Assembly (NCBI RefSeq): GCF_000699445.3
Contig: NC_067198.1
Span: forward strand, 34,252,536-34,316,535
DNA from: Schistosoma haematobium
Taxonomy: Eukaryota; Platyhelminthes; Trematoda; Strigeidida; Schistosomatidae
Length of the DNA: 64,000 nucleotides
Reading direction: 5' to 3'
The translations under genes and the position numbers were made by a program. The notes beneath the pieces are model-generated. The model made no database searches, was not told the DNA's origin, and was given only the letters and a program-made list of their open reading frames with translations. This document shows, in pieces, positions 21,176 through 32,915 of this stretch; the stretch's first letter is position 1; each line of letters opens with the position of its first letter.

Positions 21176-22105
21176 ATGTTTTCACATTTTTAACAGTTCG
21201 TTATTAGTTTTAACCGAGATAATCTTTGAAAGTGTTTTTCTAGACAGGAACAATAATTATTGTTAATGAACATGATGGAAAATTTCGAGTTTTTATGTAC
21301 ATAACATCGTAATACAATACGAGGCCAACACGTGGACGGGGTTGAGTAGGCTGACATCACCCCTTCGAATGCGAAAAATACAGGTAATTTCGTTGGTCTC
21401 GGTTTAGAGACTGTTGCAGAAATTACACTGCAAAGAACAGATACTACACATGATCTTAGCTCAGAGAGTCGAGAAGTAAACATCGTAATACTTAAAGCAT
21501 TTTAATATTGTGTTTTTCTCCAGATTTCATTACATTATTTTGTAACTCTTATCGCTGTTATTTTTTTCAAATGGTTACAAGTACTGTTAATAAAACGTTT
21601 TGGTAGTTAAAAAAAATTGATGATTTCAGAATATCTAAGGTCTATTCTTAAAGAATAAACTCTTTCATTACATAGTTCGATAGTTGATGTACATGGTTAC
21701 TGACTACCAGGAATTTTGAATTTTTGCAACATAAGAATGATAAATTATCCAATAACATGTAAAACGGATACATTTTAACAACTGTTTATTAGATTTCAGG
21801 TTTAAATGAGGACTTGAGAATTGAGGTAAAATGGAATGAAGTCATTTCTTTCTTTATTGACCATGTGTTTAAGTTACGTTTAAAATATCACCAATTTATA
21901 GCACTACAAAAAAAACTATCATTAAAATGTATCTTGAAAGTTTTTGTCATTAGGAATTCAAAATACCAAAACTGAAGATTTATGTGTTCCTTGTGAGGTA
22001 GTGGGCTTTTGATTCAGTTATTTTGGAACCAAACAATTTATATCTATCATATATTTTTTATCAAATATAGATGTTGGTTAATTATTAAAGTCAGTTTCTT
22101 TTGAA
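21176..22105. other. No assigned gene
   Basis: AT-rich except for a locally GC-richer stretch at 21,300-21,425 with open frames on both strands and a donor-like CAG|GTAATT at about 21,382. It could be internal LTR-element sequence; no family was recognised. Confidence 0.35.
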
Positions 22106-22109
22106 TAAC

Positions 22110-22540
22110 CTGTAGTATAGGTTGCTATGTCAAGCCAACATAGCTTATTCTAGCGTCCGGATAGACCGATTTATTAATTTTTCTTGGGTCACATTTTGAC
22201 TTTGTTAATTATTCGCTTTGCCTTGCCTTACTTTGCTTCGCTTCGACTGGATTCGATTTGACCATAACTATTGAGTAACGCTTTAAGTAAGTTGGCTAAC
22301 ATACCTTCTCCAAGTCGTTTCGCTTCGCTTCCTTCACTCCGTCTCTCTGATTGTGTGTTATGACCAAGTAATGTACAAAATATAAGTATTTGAAATCAAT
22401 TCTCGTATTCGATATGTTTAATTCCGTTATTCAGTAATGCAAGTTAAGTAGTTTAATTATGTACGAGGATTGACGATATGTATAGGTCGATAACGATATA
22501 ACAATAGTCAGATATTCCAGGGCCACTAAAAATCGTTCAT
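22110..22540 (+). repeat. LTR-like repeat J, copy 3
   Basis: Blocks shared with copies 2 and 4: AGCTTATTCTAGCGTCCGGA, TTCGCTTCGCTTCCTTC, AATTCCGTTATTCAG, TATGTATAGGTCGATAACGA, ending near CCAGGGCCACTA. The TATA region is decayed. Confidence 0.55.
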
Positions 22541-22981
22541 GAACTGAAATGATAGTATGTGATACGTAAATGTAGGCGTGAATAAGGACAATGAATGAAA
22601 AACATTACAGCACTGTCTCTAGGAACAAATATTAATCCGATGTCTCAGCCAATTATTAAAAACATATATATGACATTGGTCAAATAGCCATTACATTCTT
22701 AATTCATATAATTATGTCCTATTTTAATCAGAATATTACATTATAATTATGAGATTTATATCTTGTTTCCACTGTTCTGTTTTCTGGTGCTTTTGTAAAC
22801 ACAGACGTCCTTTTCCAGTACAGATTTCCAAATCAGTGTGATATAACCTAATTACACGGCACTTATGATCATTTTCTTTGTAGTCAACAATTTACATGGA
22901 AATCGACGAAATGCTCTACACTCATCGACTGAGGTCAACTTCTTAGACAAGATTAACATTTTAGTAGACATATTTTTATTT

Positions 22982-23192
22982 TAGAAAGGGGTTTTTGTGG
23001 ATATTATAGTAATTTGATAATCGAGATCATGAGTCAATTGAAGCTAGACCACTATGGAAAACCTAGAAGCACTGGATGGCCGTTTCGTCTAATCGTGGGA
23101 CACTTCACCAGTGCGTATCCACGATCCCGCCCCGCGAGATTCAAACCCAGGACCTATCAGTCTCGCGCGTGGACGCTTTACTTTTATTTATT
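22982..23192 (-). mobile_element. Family A SINE, truncated, 11-bp TSD
   Basis: Minus-strand tail, hammerhead (mutated, CTGGTGAAG) and B box; the head is missing. TATTTTTATTT is repeated at 22,971-22,981 and 23,193-23,203, but this AT-rich repeat is weak evidence on its own. Confidence 0.75.
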
Positions 23193-23204
23193 TATTTTTA
23201 TTTA

Positions 23205-23850
23205 AGCAAAACTTGAAAGCTATAAAAATGATCCTTATATTGTAAATAAATGCAAGGAAATAATTTATCTACTTTACTTAAGCTTTGTATGGAATGAGTC
23301 TACTTGTCCAACAGAAATCGAATTAAACGAGCCATAAAAACGTAAAAGAACATCATTTGAAAGCAAATCTACACTGAAACTGTATCTGTTAAGAGATCAC
23401 AATGTTAGACAGTAATAATACAAATGGTTTACAAGATTGGTGAAGAACCATACAAAAACTTACAGTACATTTCATGATTATTATTATATCAGGGAAATCC
23501 ATATAAAATCCTATTTATTTAAAATTAAATAATAACTCATAGTCTGTTTACTACCTAATTTTGAATACCCACTTTGGGTTAAATTATCTATATCATTCAA
23601 CATGTAGTTTTCTTAGATTAGTCCAGTACGAATCAAATCATATTTTCAGTTTATGAAATGAAGTGCTTCATTGTTTCATCAGTATAGCTCGAGAAACACA
23701 TTTAAAAACAAAACGATCCATATGGTAATTAAGTTTTGGTATGAAATCATCATATACTACCTGCCGTTTATCAACGAATAATTTTATTTCAGTTATCGTA
23801 TTCGAAATATGGATGTGTATTCAAAACCTAATACAGTTAATGTTTAGGAC
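23205..23850. other. No gene seen
   Basis: AT-rich spacer. Confidence 0.5.
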
Positions 23851-23864
23851 ACATATAAAGCTAT

Positions 23865-24248
23865 CCAAAGATGGATAGTGGCTGGCAGTGGAATCCATGA
23901 TGCGCGTTCCGTCCCGTTTGGGACTCACAGTTGACGTACACTCCGTGACTCGAACCCAGTACCGTTAGCTTCAAACGACGTCACGTTATCTACTTAGCTA
24001 CTGAGTCCTGATAACCACGTTCTTGTGCAATGGGGTGAAGCTTAAATTCACTTGGTGTTGTTTTACTTGTATCTTCCAATTGTTATTCAGGAAACGCGCG
24101 TCCTGGATTCTACTGCCATCTACTATCTACCTTTGCTTAAAAAAGCTTGTAACTTAAGGCAATATTGAGGTAATCCACACAGGACGTACATATGCCAACA
24201 GGATCCTGAATAACGACGAGAAGATACAAGTAAAAAAACTCTAAGTGA
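23865..24248. mobile_element. Smα foldback element with 12-bp TSD
   Basis: A minus-sense unit (ribozyme, B box, A box, head) is fused near 24,110 to a plus-sense ribozyme 3' half, tail and head. ATATAAAGCTAT is duplicated at 23,853-23,864 and 24,249-24,260. The left ribozyme core is damaged (helix I and CTGACGA altered). Confidence 0.85.
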
Positions 24249-24292
24249 ATATAAAGCTATGCCTCAGTGTATGTCTGTAATGAAGGCTTTCT

Positions 24293-24482
24293 ACTACTTG
24301 GATTTTTCAGCAGTGCGCATCCACGACCTCGCCCCCTGCGAGACTCGAACCCAGGACCTACTGGTTTCGCGCCCGAGCACTTAACCACTAGACCACTGGG
24401 CTTCCAGGTTTTCCATGGTGGTCTAGCTTCATCTGACTCATGATCTTAACGATTGAAATTAATACAATCTCCACAAAAACCC
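24293..24482. mobile_element. Family A foldback, short
   Basis: A minus-sense arm with part of the ribozyme, B box and A box (24,300-24,395) joined to a plus-sense tail starting CTTCCAGGTTTTCC. The break lies at the ribozyme cleavage end. The tail ends CCACAAAAACCCATCTGATA. Confidence 0.75.
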
Positions 24483-24489
24483 ATCTGAT

Positions 24490-25690
24490 ATTAATTGGAT
24501 TCTGTTGGGAATTTATTTTTTTAATCTAAATTTGTATTTCGCCCTTTCTTTTATAAAAAAATCTTAAATATCATGTTCATAATGACCATTGTAATTAAAT
24601 AACTGGCTATTCTAATGAAATGCAATTATCAAAATTATTCCAGTATGAAGTCTACATAACTAATGGTTTGTTATCATTTATTCTTAACTATAAACTATCT
24701 TCAAAGATATCGGTCATTAATAACTAATCTAAACTTTAATTTTTAACATTTAATCTTGAATAATTTAAAGACACCTTTTGAGGTGTAATGAACGTGAACA
24801 CCAATTGGGGGACAATCGAATATATATGAATATAAAATTACAGAATGTTTAAGTAAAATCTGAGAACCATACAGTAAATAATTCATTTGCGAAATGTCAG
24901 TCAATCGTTTTGGACTTGATTGTTCTTTCGTTTTCATAACAATCATTCTCTGTTCACATTCACTTTTCTTTGATTTTCCTAATCTTCTGACATCAGACAT
25001 TTCACTTTCGATTGGGGAAACATACTACTTATTTCTGTCGACATCAGTAGCACATACCAAAACAGTAACATAACTGTCTAGAAAACTAATATATTTAGTT
25101 TATTGATGATTAATCATTTTAAAATTATGAACTGAAAGTTCAGTAAAGACATTTTTATCGTGAAATTGATTGTAAGTTAGAAGTTAATAGAATATTACAC
25201 TTGTGACCTGAGTTTAACTGATAGTTATTGTTATAAACTAGAATCGAAATAAAAGTGAAAATCAAGATGTTTGATCAACATGCTCTAATCTGAATTCATA
25301 CTACACATTTAAAGATCAGATGGATATCGAGTACTATTCAATGCTCATTAATCAGTAACTAATTCTTAGAGGATAATTTTCCATGATTTAAACTAATTTT
25401 TCAAGTTACTCAATCGTAAAAATGAAGTTTATTGTATAAATCGTTTAAGCATGGTTGTAGAGGTGATTGTAAAGCTCGATAGTAGTCTTTAGGCTTTCAT
25501 GCATATTCGTATACGTTAAGAAATCTTGTTATGAAGCATAAACATCTAATTTTAAATACTGTTTTCAGGTATTTCGAAGCTTGACAGACAGCTCGATTTT
25601 GTTGTTTCTTCGTATGAATTGTACCCAATCAGCGTCGAGGTGTACAGAACAAGCTGTGAAATGCATGTGGAGAAATTCGAACACTACACT
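24490..25690. other. No gene seen
   Basis: 1.2 kb of AT-rich sequence without a recognised repeat or convincing exon. Confidence 0.5.
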
Positions 25691-25704
25691 TCTATCTGAA
25701 GTTT

Positions 25705-25795
25705 GTGCTGATGTCGTTCAGAAGAACAATGAAAGCTCCACGATTAAACCATCCAGCTCAGAGAACAAAACTCCATCAAAATGCAAAGATGTGTT
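25705..25795 (-). repeat. Repeat K, copy 2
   Basis: Matches 13,575-13,650 over the GTTCAGAAGAACAATGAAAG and CAGCTCAGAGAACAAAACTC blocks. Confidence 0.5.
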
Positions 25796-25853
25796 TAAAT
25801 AAAGTAACCGCGATCTAAGGAAGAATTAAATGTACATAAAGAGATTTTACATT

Positions 25854-26216
25854 TTAAAGGTCAAAAAACCTTAGCTTTTCTGTAGGGTTACTGCAAATCT
25901 TAATGATGTCTTTTACGTTGTTCAGACTAATAATCCAATTATTTGTCTTGCAAATAAAGTATTTATGAATAGCTAGATTCAATTTCCTCTTTTCGCTATT
26001 AATTATTGAAGTAATGCTCGAATAGCTAGTACTATTTAATGTATCTTTAAAAACATTGATCCAACTTGTAGAATGAATATAGGGGGAGTCAACTATTTCA
26101 ATTTTCAGTGAATACAAATCAGTGCATATTTCATTATGAATGTGTAACCAAACGATCATTATACAACGTTTGTCGTCTGATATCATTCTTACAGGGAAAA
26201 ACATGCTTTTCTTCAT
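25854..26216 (-). CDS. Unassigned open frame, 120 codons
   Basis: The longest open frame in the window that overlaps no recognised repeat. The product would be a Lys/Ile/Asn-rich 120-residue peptide starting MKKSMFFPVRM and ending KLRFFDL. It shows no signal peptide, repeat or motif that I recognise. In AT-rich DNA of this length about one open frame of this size is expected by chance, so it may be nothing. It could also be part of an exon, since a donor-like CCTGTAAG lies near its start. Confidence 0.15.
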   Translation of the reverse strand: MKKSMFFPVRMISDDKRCIMIVWLHIHNEICTDLYSLKIEIVDSPYIHSTSWINVFKDTLNSTSYSSITSIINSEKRKLNLAIHKYFICKTNNWIISLNNVKDIIKICSNPTEKLRFFDL

Positions 26217-26471
26217 ACTAGTTATTTCAAATATAAGATTAATCTACTTCGTAATCATTGCTAGAACTAAGAAAAGATGTAATGAAATTCAGTGTAAATG
26301 TATTGTCTAAGTTAAAGTGGGGTAATTCAGTAAATTCATGGGAACATAAAACAAGGTTACAGTCAACGGTATTCAATACTTTTCACTGATTACTCAATAG
26401 ACATACCACGGTAAAATTTTGTTTTACTTTCAAAAATATATCTCCATATATCTGTTATATCTTGAAAAGTT

Positions 26472-26790
26472 GATTTTTCTTGATACTACCGCGTATAACA
26501 GAGCACTAGAACACCAAAACCCTTCCAAGTCGCAGTAAGAAGACAGAAGACTAACAAAAGGAATATTATTCCAAACAGTGCCCATCATAGTACAAAATTG
26601 TCAGGTATTTATAGTTTTTAGTGAGAACGAAATCGTCATTACAGTCTTCCAATCCGCGTACAGGGTGTTATTAGCATTATCCAATCGGGAAGCTACACGT
26701 TGGAATTCTAGAATATTCTTCCGAAAGGTGATTGGATGAGACGTCTTCGGCTCCTTCTGAGCCTCTTACGGCTTCCTCAAGTTCACCGGT
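26472..26790 (-). repeat. LTR-like repeat I, copy 2
   Basis: Inverted relative to 5,436-5,775. On the minus strand it holds ACTATAAATACCTGACA (TATA box), AGAATATTCTAGAATTCC (two alternating GAA/TTC blocks, heat-shock-element-like) and CTTGGAAGGGTTTTGGTGTT. Confidence 0.5.
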
Positions 26791-26979
26791 GGTCCGTCAT
26801 CTCAATATCTAAAATCCTCAGTTGTTTGTCTTCACTTTTCTGATTATTCAAGTCATACTATAGCTCAATATACTATAACATATGAGATATTAAATAAATT
26901 TGAAACAGCACAAACTACTTCATGTATTGCTATTTAATTCTTTTGCTATGTTTGAAGTGATTATGAATTCACTTAATCT

Positions 26980-27355
26980 TCAAACGGAACAAAGACTTGT
27001 GACCAAAGACCAATAAACCAGCTGTTCTGTTGCGTGTCAGCCCCGCTAACTAGAGAGAGAAATCGAAGTCCGAACGGGGAAGTATGTTCCGGAAAAAGCA
27101 AGATGCACGAGCGATAACAAAAGACACAAATCAAAACGTAAATATGCAGCACAAAACCGTCCTTGGGAAGCGTTACAAAACAACATACTAAAAGACACAA
27201 CGGACCAATAGTGTTTAAGATTCTCCCAAGTGGGAAATATGACATGAAGGTGAAAGGAGCTCTTTTAACGCGACAACAAACAAATTCAAATTTTCAAAAT
27301 AAAATTACAAAATTAGAACCTTTTTCAAGTGCATTCTGAGGATCTAACATCCCTA
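26980..27355 (-). repeat. Dispersed ~0.37-kb repeat H, copy 1
   Basis: The reverse complement matches 47,500-47,885 closely: TGTTAGGGATGTTAGATCC start, CGCGTTAAAAGAGCTCC, CACTATTGGTCCGTTG, GTAACGCTTCCCAAGGACGG, GGTCTTTGGTCACAAGTC. The minus-strand start TGTT is LTR-like, but no matching TSD was found. Confidence 0.6.
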
Positions 27356-27489
27356 ACACCTTACATTTTCATATTGTAAAGTAATGCAGTAATTAACCTC
27401 TCTAAAATATATGAATATTCAAGTAACTTTGTAATTTTGTGCTAAATATAATCGATTGTCCTCATCTCTGTTCTCCTTCACTACAATAT

Positions 27490-27677
27490 TAGTATATCTT
27501 GTTATATTACCATTCATAGGCAAGAGATATAGATATAGTCTTGCTGTAATATATATCCCTCTACATAAATGGTTTATTATCTTTTTTATAGTAAGACTTT
27601 CTAGTTATCCATATTCATTGATTCGTTCATTCAACATACATGTGTAAATGTGGACTATGATTTATAAAACGCAATTA

Positions 27678-27723
<46 letters not shown>

Positions 27724-28413
27724 GAAAGAAATCGTGTTTTGCACATTAATGTTATTGCCTGAACTAATATCAGTAGTATAAACAAAGTCGGTTGAATACA
27801 AAAAAACCCAGTAATAAATATTATCCAACTTGAATTTGTTAATTATGACAGTTACGGAAGATAGTTTTTTACAAATTATTCAGCTATTTATTTCAGTTAG
27901 AAATATACAAATGGTTTGATAGTGTAAGATTGAAGTCATTTATGTTATATATGTATATATGTAAATCTTTAAGAAGAATATTAGGTAAACATTTGTAAAT
28001 TATGTAATCATATTAATTAAATTATTTTCTGTCAGATACACAAAGATTCATTTTATTTCATTTACAAATCGATTTATTGAACGAGTTACAATTTAATTAT
28101 AAGTGGCAATTTGGGTAAGAGGGAGGTTAGGGGGCAGGACGAGGAGAAGGAGGAAATGTAATAAATAAGGTTTAACAATTATCTGCAAATCAATCATTAG
28201 AAGGAAATGCCGAGAATTTTAGAAAGATGCACTTAATGTATTATTATTATTACCATTATTAATATTATTATAACTTCTATAATTTTATCCAAATAAGTAA
28301 ATTAGGAAAAATGTGTATGATAGAAATAAAATAAAACAGACTAAATTGAGTTTAGTCACAGGTTAAGCTTAATAAATATGCACAAATGACACTCTAGACA
28401 ATGAAATATGTGG

Positions 28414-28453
<40 letters not shown>
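27490..28453. other. No gene; microsatellites
   Basis: Contains (AAT)n at 27,680-27,722, a GA-rich patch at 28,120-28,158 and (TA)n at 28,417-28,453. No exon seen. Confidence 0.6.
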
Positions 28454-28455
<2 letters not shown>

Positions 28456-29068
28456 AAAGGGGTTTTGTGGATATTATAGTGATTTCAATGGTTGAGATCA
28501 TGAGTCAATTGAAGCTAGGCCACCATGGAAAACCTGGAAGCACTGGACGGCCATTTCGTCATATTTTGGAACTCCTCAGCAGTGCGCATCCACGATCCCG
28601 CCTCCAGCGAGATTCGAACTCAGGACATATCAGTCTCACGCGCGTACGCTTAATCACTAGACAACTGAGCTGGCCGGCATCCAATGGTGCTAGTGTAAAA
28701 CTTCAACTAATCCACTAAATTGAACGACACATTCACCATTGTCATCAGTGAGTTACTATATCACAACTGACCTGGTTGAACTCCACTGTTCACTGCTTCT
28801 CACTAAAACTCTAGAATATACATCTTGAAGCCAGTCGCTAGTGAGCATATGTTGATTCATATCAGAAGTGGTTTGTGGATATTGTATTAATTCCAATTGT
28901 TGAGATCATGAGTCAGTTGGAGCTGGGCGGGTTCATGGATGCGCACTGCTGAGGAGTTCCACAATAGAACGAAACAGCCGTCCAGTGCTTTCAGGTTTTC
29001 CATGATTGTGTAGCTTCAATTGACTCATGATCTCAACCAGTGAAATTACTGTAATATACACAAAACCC

Positions 29069-29071
<3 letters not shown>
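28454..29071. mobile_element. Long family A foldback element in a (TA)n target
   Basis: Left part (28,454-28,885): minus-sense tail, hammerhead (about 28,532-28,580), B box, A box and full head. A second minus-sense tail follows (28,866-28,925), then a plus-sense hammerhead (28,943-28,988) and tail. The same tail block occurs at 28,494 and 28,901, a period of about 407 bp. (TA)n lies on both sides (28,417-28,453 and 29,072-29,099), so it inserted into a TA microsatellite or TA was duplicated. Confidence 0.85.
28943..28988 (+). ncRNA. Hammerhead ribozyme, family A (core intact, covarying helix II)
   Basis: GCACTG / CTGAGGA / GTTC-loop-GAAC / GAAA / GTC / CAGTGC. Helix I is perfect. In helix II the usual C-G pair of GTCC/GGAC is replaced by T-A, a compensatory double change. 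Predicted cleavage follows 28,982. Confidence 0.8.
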
Positions 29072-29099
<28 letters not shown>

Positions 29100-30195
29100 G
29101 GTTCAATCATGTTTACTAGTTGAATAACATAATTGAACATTCTACTTAATCTGTTTCAAAATGAGAAAGATTTCTTATTTGTTTCAGTAAATGATTCTGA
29201 TTACTTAATTGTTAAACATTTGGTTAATATATTTTTAAAAATAACACATTATGGGGTACTTAAATTCTTGTATTGCCTTAATCTCTGGAATAGTTAGCTG
29301 TAAAGAATGTTTTTTTTACAAACTTTGTGATCTTAATCATAGTTCAATGTATTTAATTCACGAAACTCGAGTCCTGAATTCCACTGTTAGCCACTATTCA
29401 TCTTTGCTTTTAATGACTTTTCTATGTTTAACATCAAGCTGCTATAATGGAAACTTCATTCTACTCTATGAGTATCTGCATATATATCTACAAAATTATA
29501 CTGGTCAACTAAATACTTTCTTGACATTTTGCTATGTACATATTAATCACAATGTCAAATATTTGAACAGGAACGTTTTCTTAAAAAGAAAACACTTGCT
29601 ATCAGTTATCACGCAATTATAGAATTTTTCAATGTCAATATTCCTTTACTACTTATATTGTATGTGTGTGTGCATTTGTTGTTGTCATCGTTATTAGTTT
29701 TCTTTAATAAAACTTTTTCTGTCAACTTTTCTCATTGGTAACGTTATTTTGATAAGATTTCTGTGTAATTTAGTTGGTTGTAAAGTAAGAATATCCAATG
29801 TATTATGAGTAGTTATTTGATAGTTGTATAATCTATTGTAGGTTTTGAATAGATGACTTTCAATCTTTGATATTTCAATAATACGCCTTAAGATTAAATG
29901 AAGAAAAGAAAGAACAACAACAACAACAGAAGAAGAAGAGGAAGAAGAATTCATGACAGATATACATGAATTTGATAAATATAATTGATGAACAATTCAA
30001 AATATAATTAAAGAAACATTTCAAAAGAATAAGAGTTAATCTAATAAAGATTTTATTCATAGTGCAATAGATTGTTGCATACATTTTGAAATGGTTTTAT
30101 TCACCACAAACACAATCATCATATGTACTTAATATGTGTCAATGAAAAATGTATGAAGATAAGCTTCACTCTGGTTCATAGTTTTGATCTTACAC
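29100..30195. other. No gene; Smα scrap and simple repeats
   Basis: Holds a 60-bp plus-strand Smα fragment (29,358-29,418, ribozyme 3' half and tail) and (AAC)n/(AAG)n at 29,916-29,951. Open frames here cross the Smα scrap or the microsatellite and look like chance. Confidence 0.55.
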
Positions 30196-30199
30196 CTAG

Positions 30200-30555
30200 C
30201 AACCAACTAAAATGGGACAGGAATTATTATCGTACTACAAGCGTGATAAATGTAGCGCACTCAGTCATGATAGAAAAGAAATCATAACATCTCAAAAGTT
30301 ATACCTCCAACTAATTCTATAATAGAGATTATTCTAAAATATCTACAATTGAGTGACTTAATAAACGAAAACATAATTGTAATTGCTGAATATAATACAC
30401 TTAAATGATTTGACAACGTGCCATTTATCCACAGCTTTCCTCTATGATTCTTTGATGTCAGATGAAGTCGTGTCAACGTAAAACTGTTAACGTTTGGACA
30501 TAAATTAGAGCCCAAATTGTGGTGAATGTAAAAATGTAAAAAAGTCTTATTCACA
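30200..30555 (-). repeat. Repeat F, minus-strand copy
   Basis: Reverse complement of 17,510-17,795, extended on the left by GACTGAGTGCGCTACATTTATC and the GTTGGTTGCTAGGTGTAAGATC block seen at 18,560-18,760. It is directly joined to the Smα copy at 30,563, the same junction as at 17,508. Confidence 0.7.
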
Positions 30556-30562
30556 CATCAGG

Positions 30563-30868
30563 ACTCAGTAACTGAGTGGATAACGCGATGGTGTTTGAAA
30601 CGAATAGTACTGGGTTCGAGTAGTGGAGTGAACATCAACTCTGAGTTGCATGTACATCCGGCTGAAGAGTACCGGATAGGACGAAACGCGTGTCCTAGAT
30701 TCGACTGCTAGCTAACATCCATCTTTGCTTATAATGCTTGGGAATTAAGGCAATATCGAGGAAATACGCTCAGTATGCACATAAGCCAATAAGACACTGA
30801 TCAATTGCAGTGCTAAATATCAATGTGAAGATTCAAATAAACAATACCAAGTGAATCAATTACTGCTA
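30563..30868 (+). mobile_element. Smα-type hammerhead SINE plus next-unit head
   Basis: Plus-strand A box (CAGTAACTGAGTGGATAACG), B box (GGGTTCGAGTAG), hammerhead (about 30,655-30,705: CTGAAGA, GAAA, GTGTC), tail, then a head that belongs to the next unit (TTAAGGCAATATCGAGG ... AATACCAAGTGAA). Helices I and II carry mismatches. Confidence 0.85.
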
Positions 30869-30874
30869 TTTATA

Positions 30875-31985
30875 TTCATTCTTATCGGGTTTAATTCAAC
30901 CATTAAAGTTTATTTATATGTGATAAAGAGGTAAGAGTCTGACAAATCGAAAACGACAGAGATGATTTCTATATTTTTATCCAAGTCATAAACAATTGTA
31001 AACAAATTTAATCAGATAAGTAGTGTGACATCCGGTAACTGTATACAATGTTAATGAACCGAACATGTTAACATTATGGTAAGACAATTGAAACAGAATC
31101 TTCAAGAATATACACACTTGTTATCTATGGAAATCGATTCCATTGAATGTATACAAATCCTATCATTATTTTCAGTTATAAAATGTATAAGTAACATATC
31201 ATAACAAACACTTTACTGAACAAATATTCATTATTTTTTTGACTCTTCACCCAAATCACTATCTAATTTTAACATAGAAACTTAAAAGCAATAAAAGAAA
31301 CACAAATGAATTCTAATATGAGTAATAGAATATTCCTATGTATGAAATGTGCTTTTATCAAAATATAAGCCTAATACAACATTATGTTAACCAATATTCA
31401 CGTCAACGTCAGTCCTCCTGATAATTCTACCATTGTTGATCCAAATTTTTAAGAAATTCCTTTTTCACCACTTAATAATTAAACAATGTTTCTACTCTAA
31501 TACTAAAATAATCTAATTCGTTCAACATAATTAATGACTATGGAACTAGATATTGAAACTTTTAACTAAATGTTACTAACCCATGAATTAAACTTAAGCA
31601 TTTTCAAAGAATTCATAGAATCTACTATGCTCTCACGAAAGAAATTCAACTTTATTCAATCTGGTGGCTATGGCATAATCTTTTTTTTTGTTGTTTATAG
31701 ACTGTATTACATGAATATACTATTGACGAATCATCCTGTTTACCATATAAAATATGGAAGTGTGTTTGATATTCACAATTGACAGAAACAGTTTGTTAGT
31801 TTAAACCTCGTAACATCATGAAAATATGTTTTAAATTTGAGTCTAATGTTTCGTTCAACCAGTTGAATAATGTCTGTTTCACAACTTAACATCTGACTAT
31901 CAATAATCTATATCATAACTCTTAAAGATATGATTATTTCATTGATGAGTTAAGTCTATCATTAGTAAGAGATTAAAGAGGAGGA
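30875..31985. other. No gene seen
   Basis: AT-rich spacer, no recognised repeat. Confidence 0.5.
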
Positions 31986-31992
31986 ATATATA

Positions 31993-32190
31993 TTTGTGAA
32001 ATCTCATCGATTGAATTTTAAGTTGATTCAACTTTTCACTCGATAATCTGGTCCAAGCTTTATCCAATGAAATGTAATTAAAACATCAAAATTATCTAAT
32101 ATAAATTGATATCTCCTTGAAAAAGCTTGGACCAAATTGCCGGGCGAAACGTTGAATTTACTTCAAATTCTGTCGCTGAGATTTTACAAA
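31993..32190. mobile_element. Foldback (MITE-like) element E
   Basis: Arms of about 68 bp (31,993-32,061 and 32,123-32,190) are imperfect inverted repeats; both contain (reversed) GGTCCAAGCTTT and ATTCAAC. The right arm has GGGCGAAACGTTGAAT, a motif style often seen in Penelope-like element ends. No protein is encoded. Confidence 0.65.
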
Positions 32191-32511
32191 TAAATTATTG
32201 CTCTTTAAATTGATAAATGGTTCTCTAGTTAACTATATACCAAACAGGTCATTCAATGATGTTAACCATATTGTACGCATGAGATATCTGGTGTGTAAAA
32301 CAGAAAAGTGTGTTGAGACAACAATTCCTGTGTGTGTGTGTGTGTGTGTAAGTGGATATGAGGGGAGAGAAATTGCATGGACTATATATCGCCTCTGATC
32401 GGTGAGTTTTTAATGAAAACAGATAATCTTATAGATTATATAACTCAAACATTTTACAGCATGCATAAAATGAAAATAAATAAACAAAATAAAAATGTGT
32501 CATTGTTTTTA

Positions 32512-32625
32512 AGCAAAGATGGAATCCAGGACGCGAGTTTCGTTCTATTTGGGACTCGTCAGCAGTCCTCATTGCAGTCCTAAATAACAGTGAGAAGATA
32601 CAAGTAAAACAACACTAAGTGAACT
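32512..32625. mobile_element. Smα mini-foldback
   Basis: A minus-sense ribozyme arm (CTGACGA, GAAA and GTC visible when reversed) is joined at about 32,565 to the last part of a plus-sense head (CAGTCCTAAATAACAGTGAG). Part of helix I was lost at the joint. Confidence 0.7.
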
Positions 32626-32915
32626 TGTGTATCACTGTGTTGATCAAGTTAATTGTTCATCAAATATTCAGATAAACAAACTGATTAAAACACTGAACGA
32701 AAAGAAATATTTCAGTAGACTAGTGACTCATTTTTAATAAATAGAACAGACATTCTATGAATACCAGCTTATTCAGTCCCATTATATTATATTTACTATA
32801 CAGTAAAATAACTAGAAGTATACAAATAGATAGATATTCACAAATTTGTATGACTGACAAATAGACTTATCAACTGATAAATTACTGCCAGCACACATAC
32901 ATGATAATAATTTCA

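Noticed and set aside
21190..21483. A 97-codon minus-strand open frame and a donor-like site near 21,382
   Set aside because: Open frames occur on both strands, no acceptor-linked partner exon was found, and it directly follows an LTR-like repeat.
28417..28453. Clustered direct repeats such as a CRISPR array
   Set aside because: Only microsatellites and dispersed repeats are present; there are no regularly spaced short repeats with unique spacers, and the genome type is eukaryotic.
29251..29622. A 123-codon open frame on the plus strand
   Set aside because: It runs through an Smα fragment (29,358-29,418) and has no recognisable domain, so it is very likely chance.
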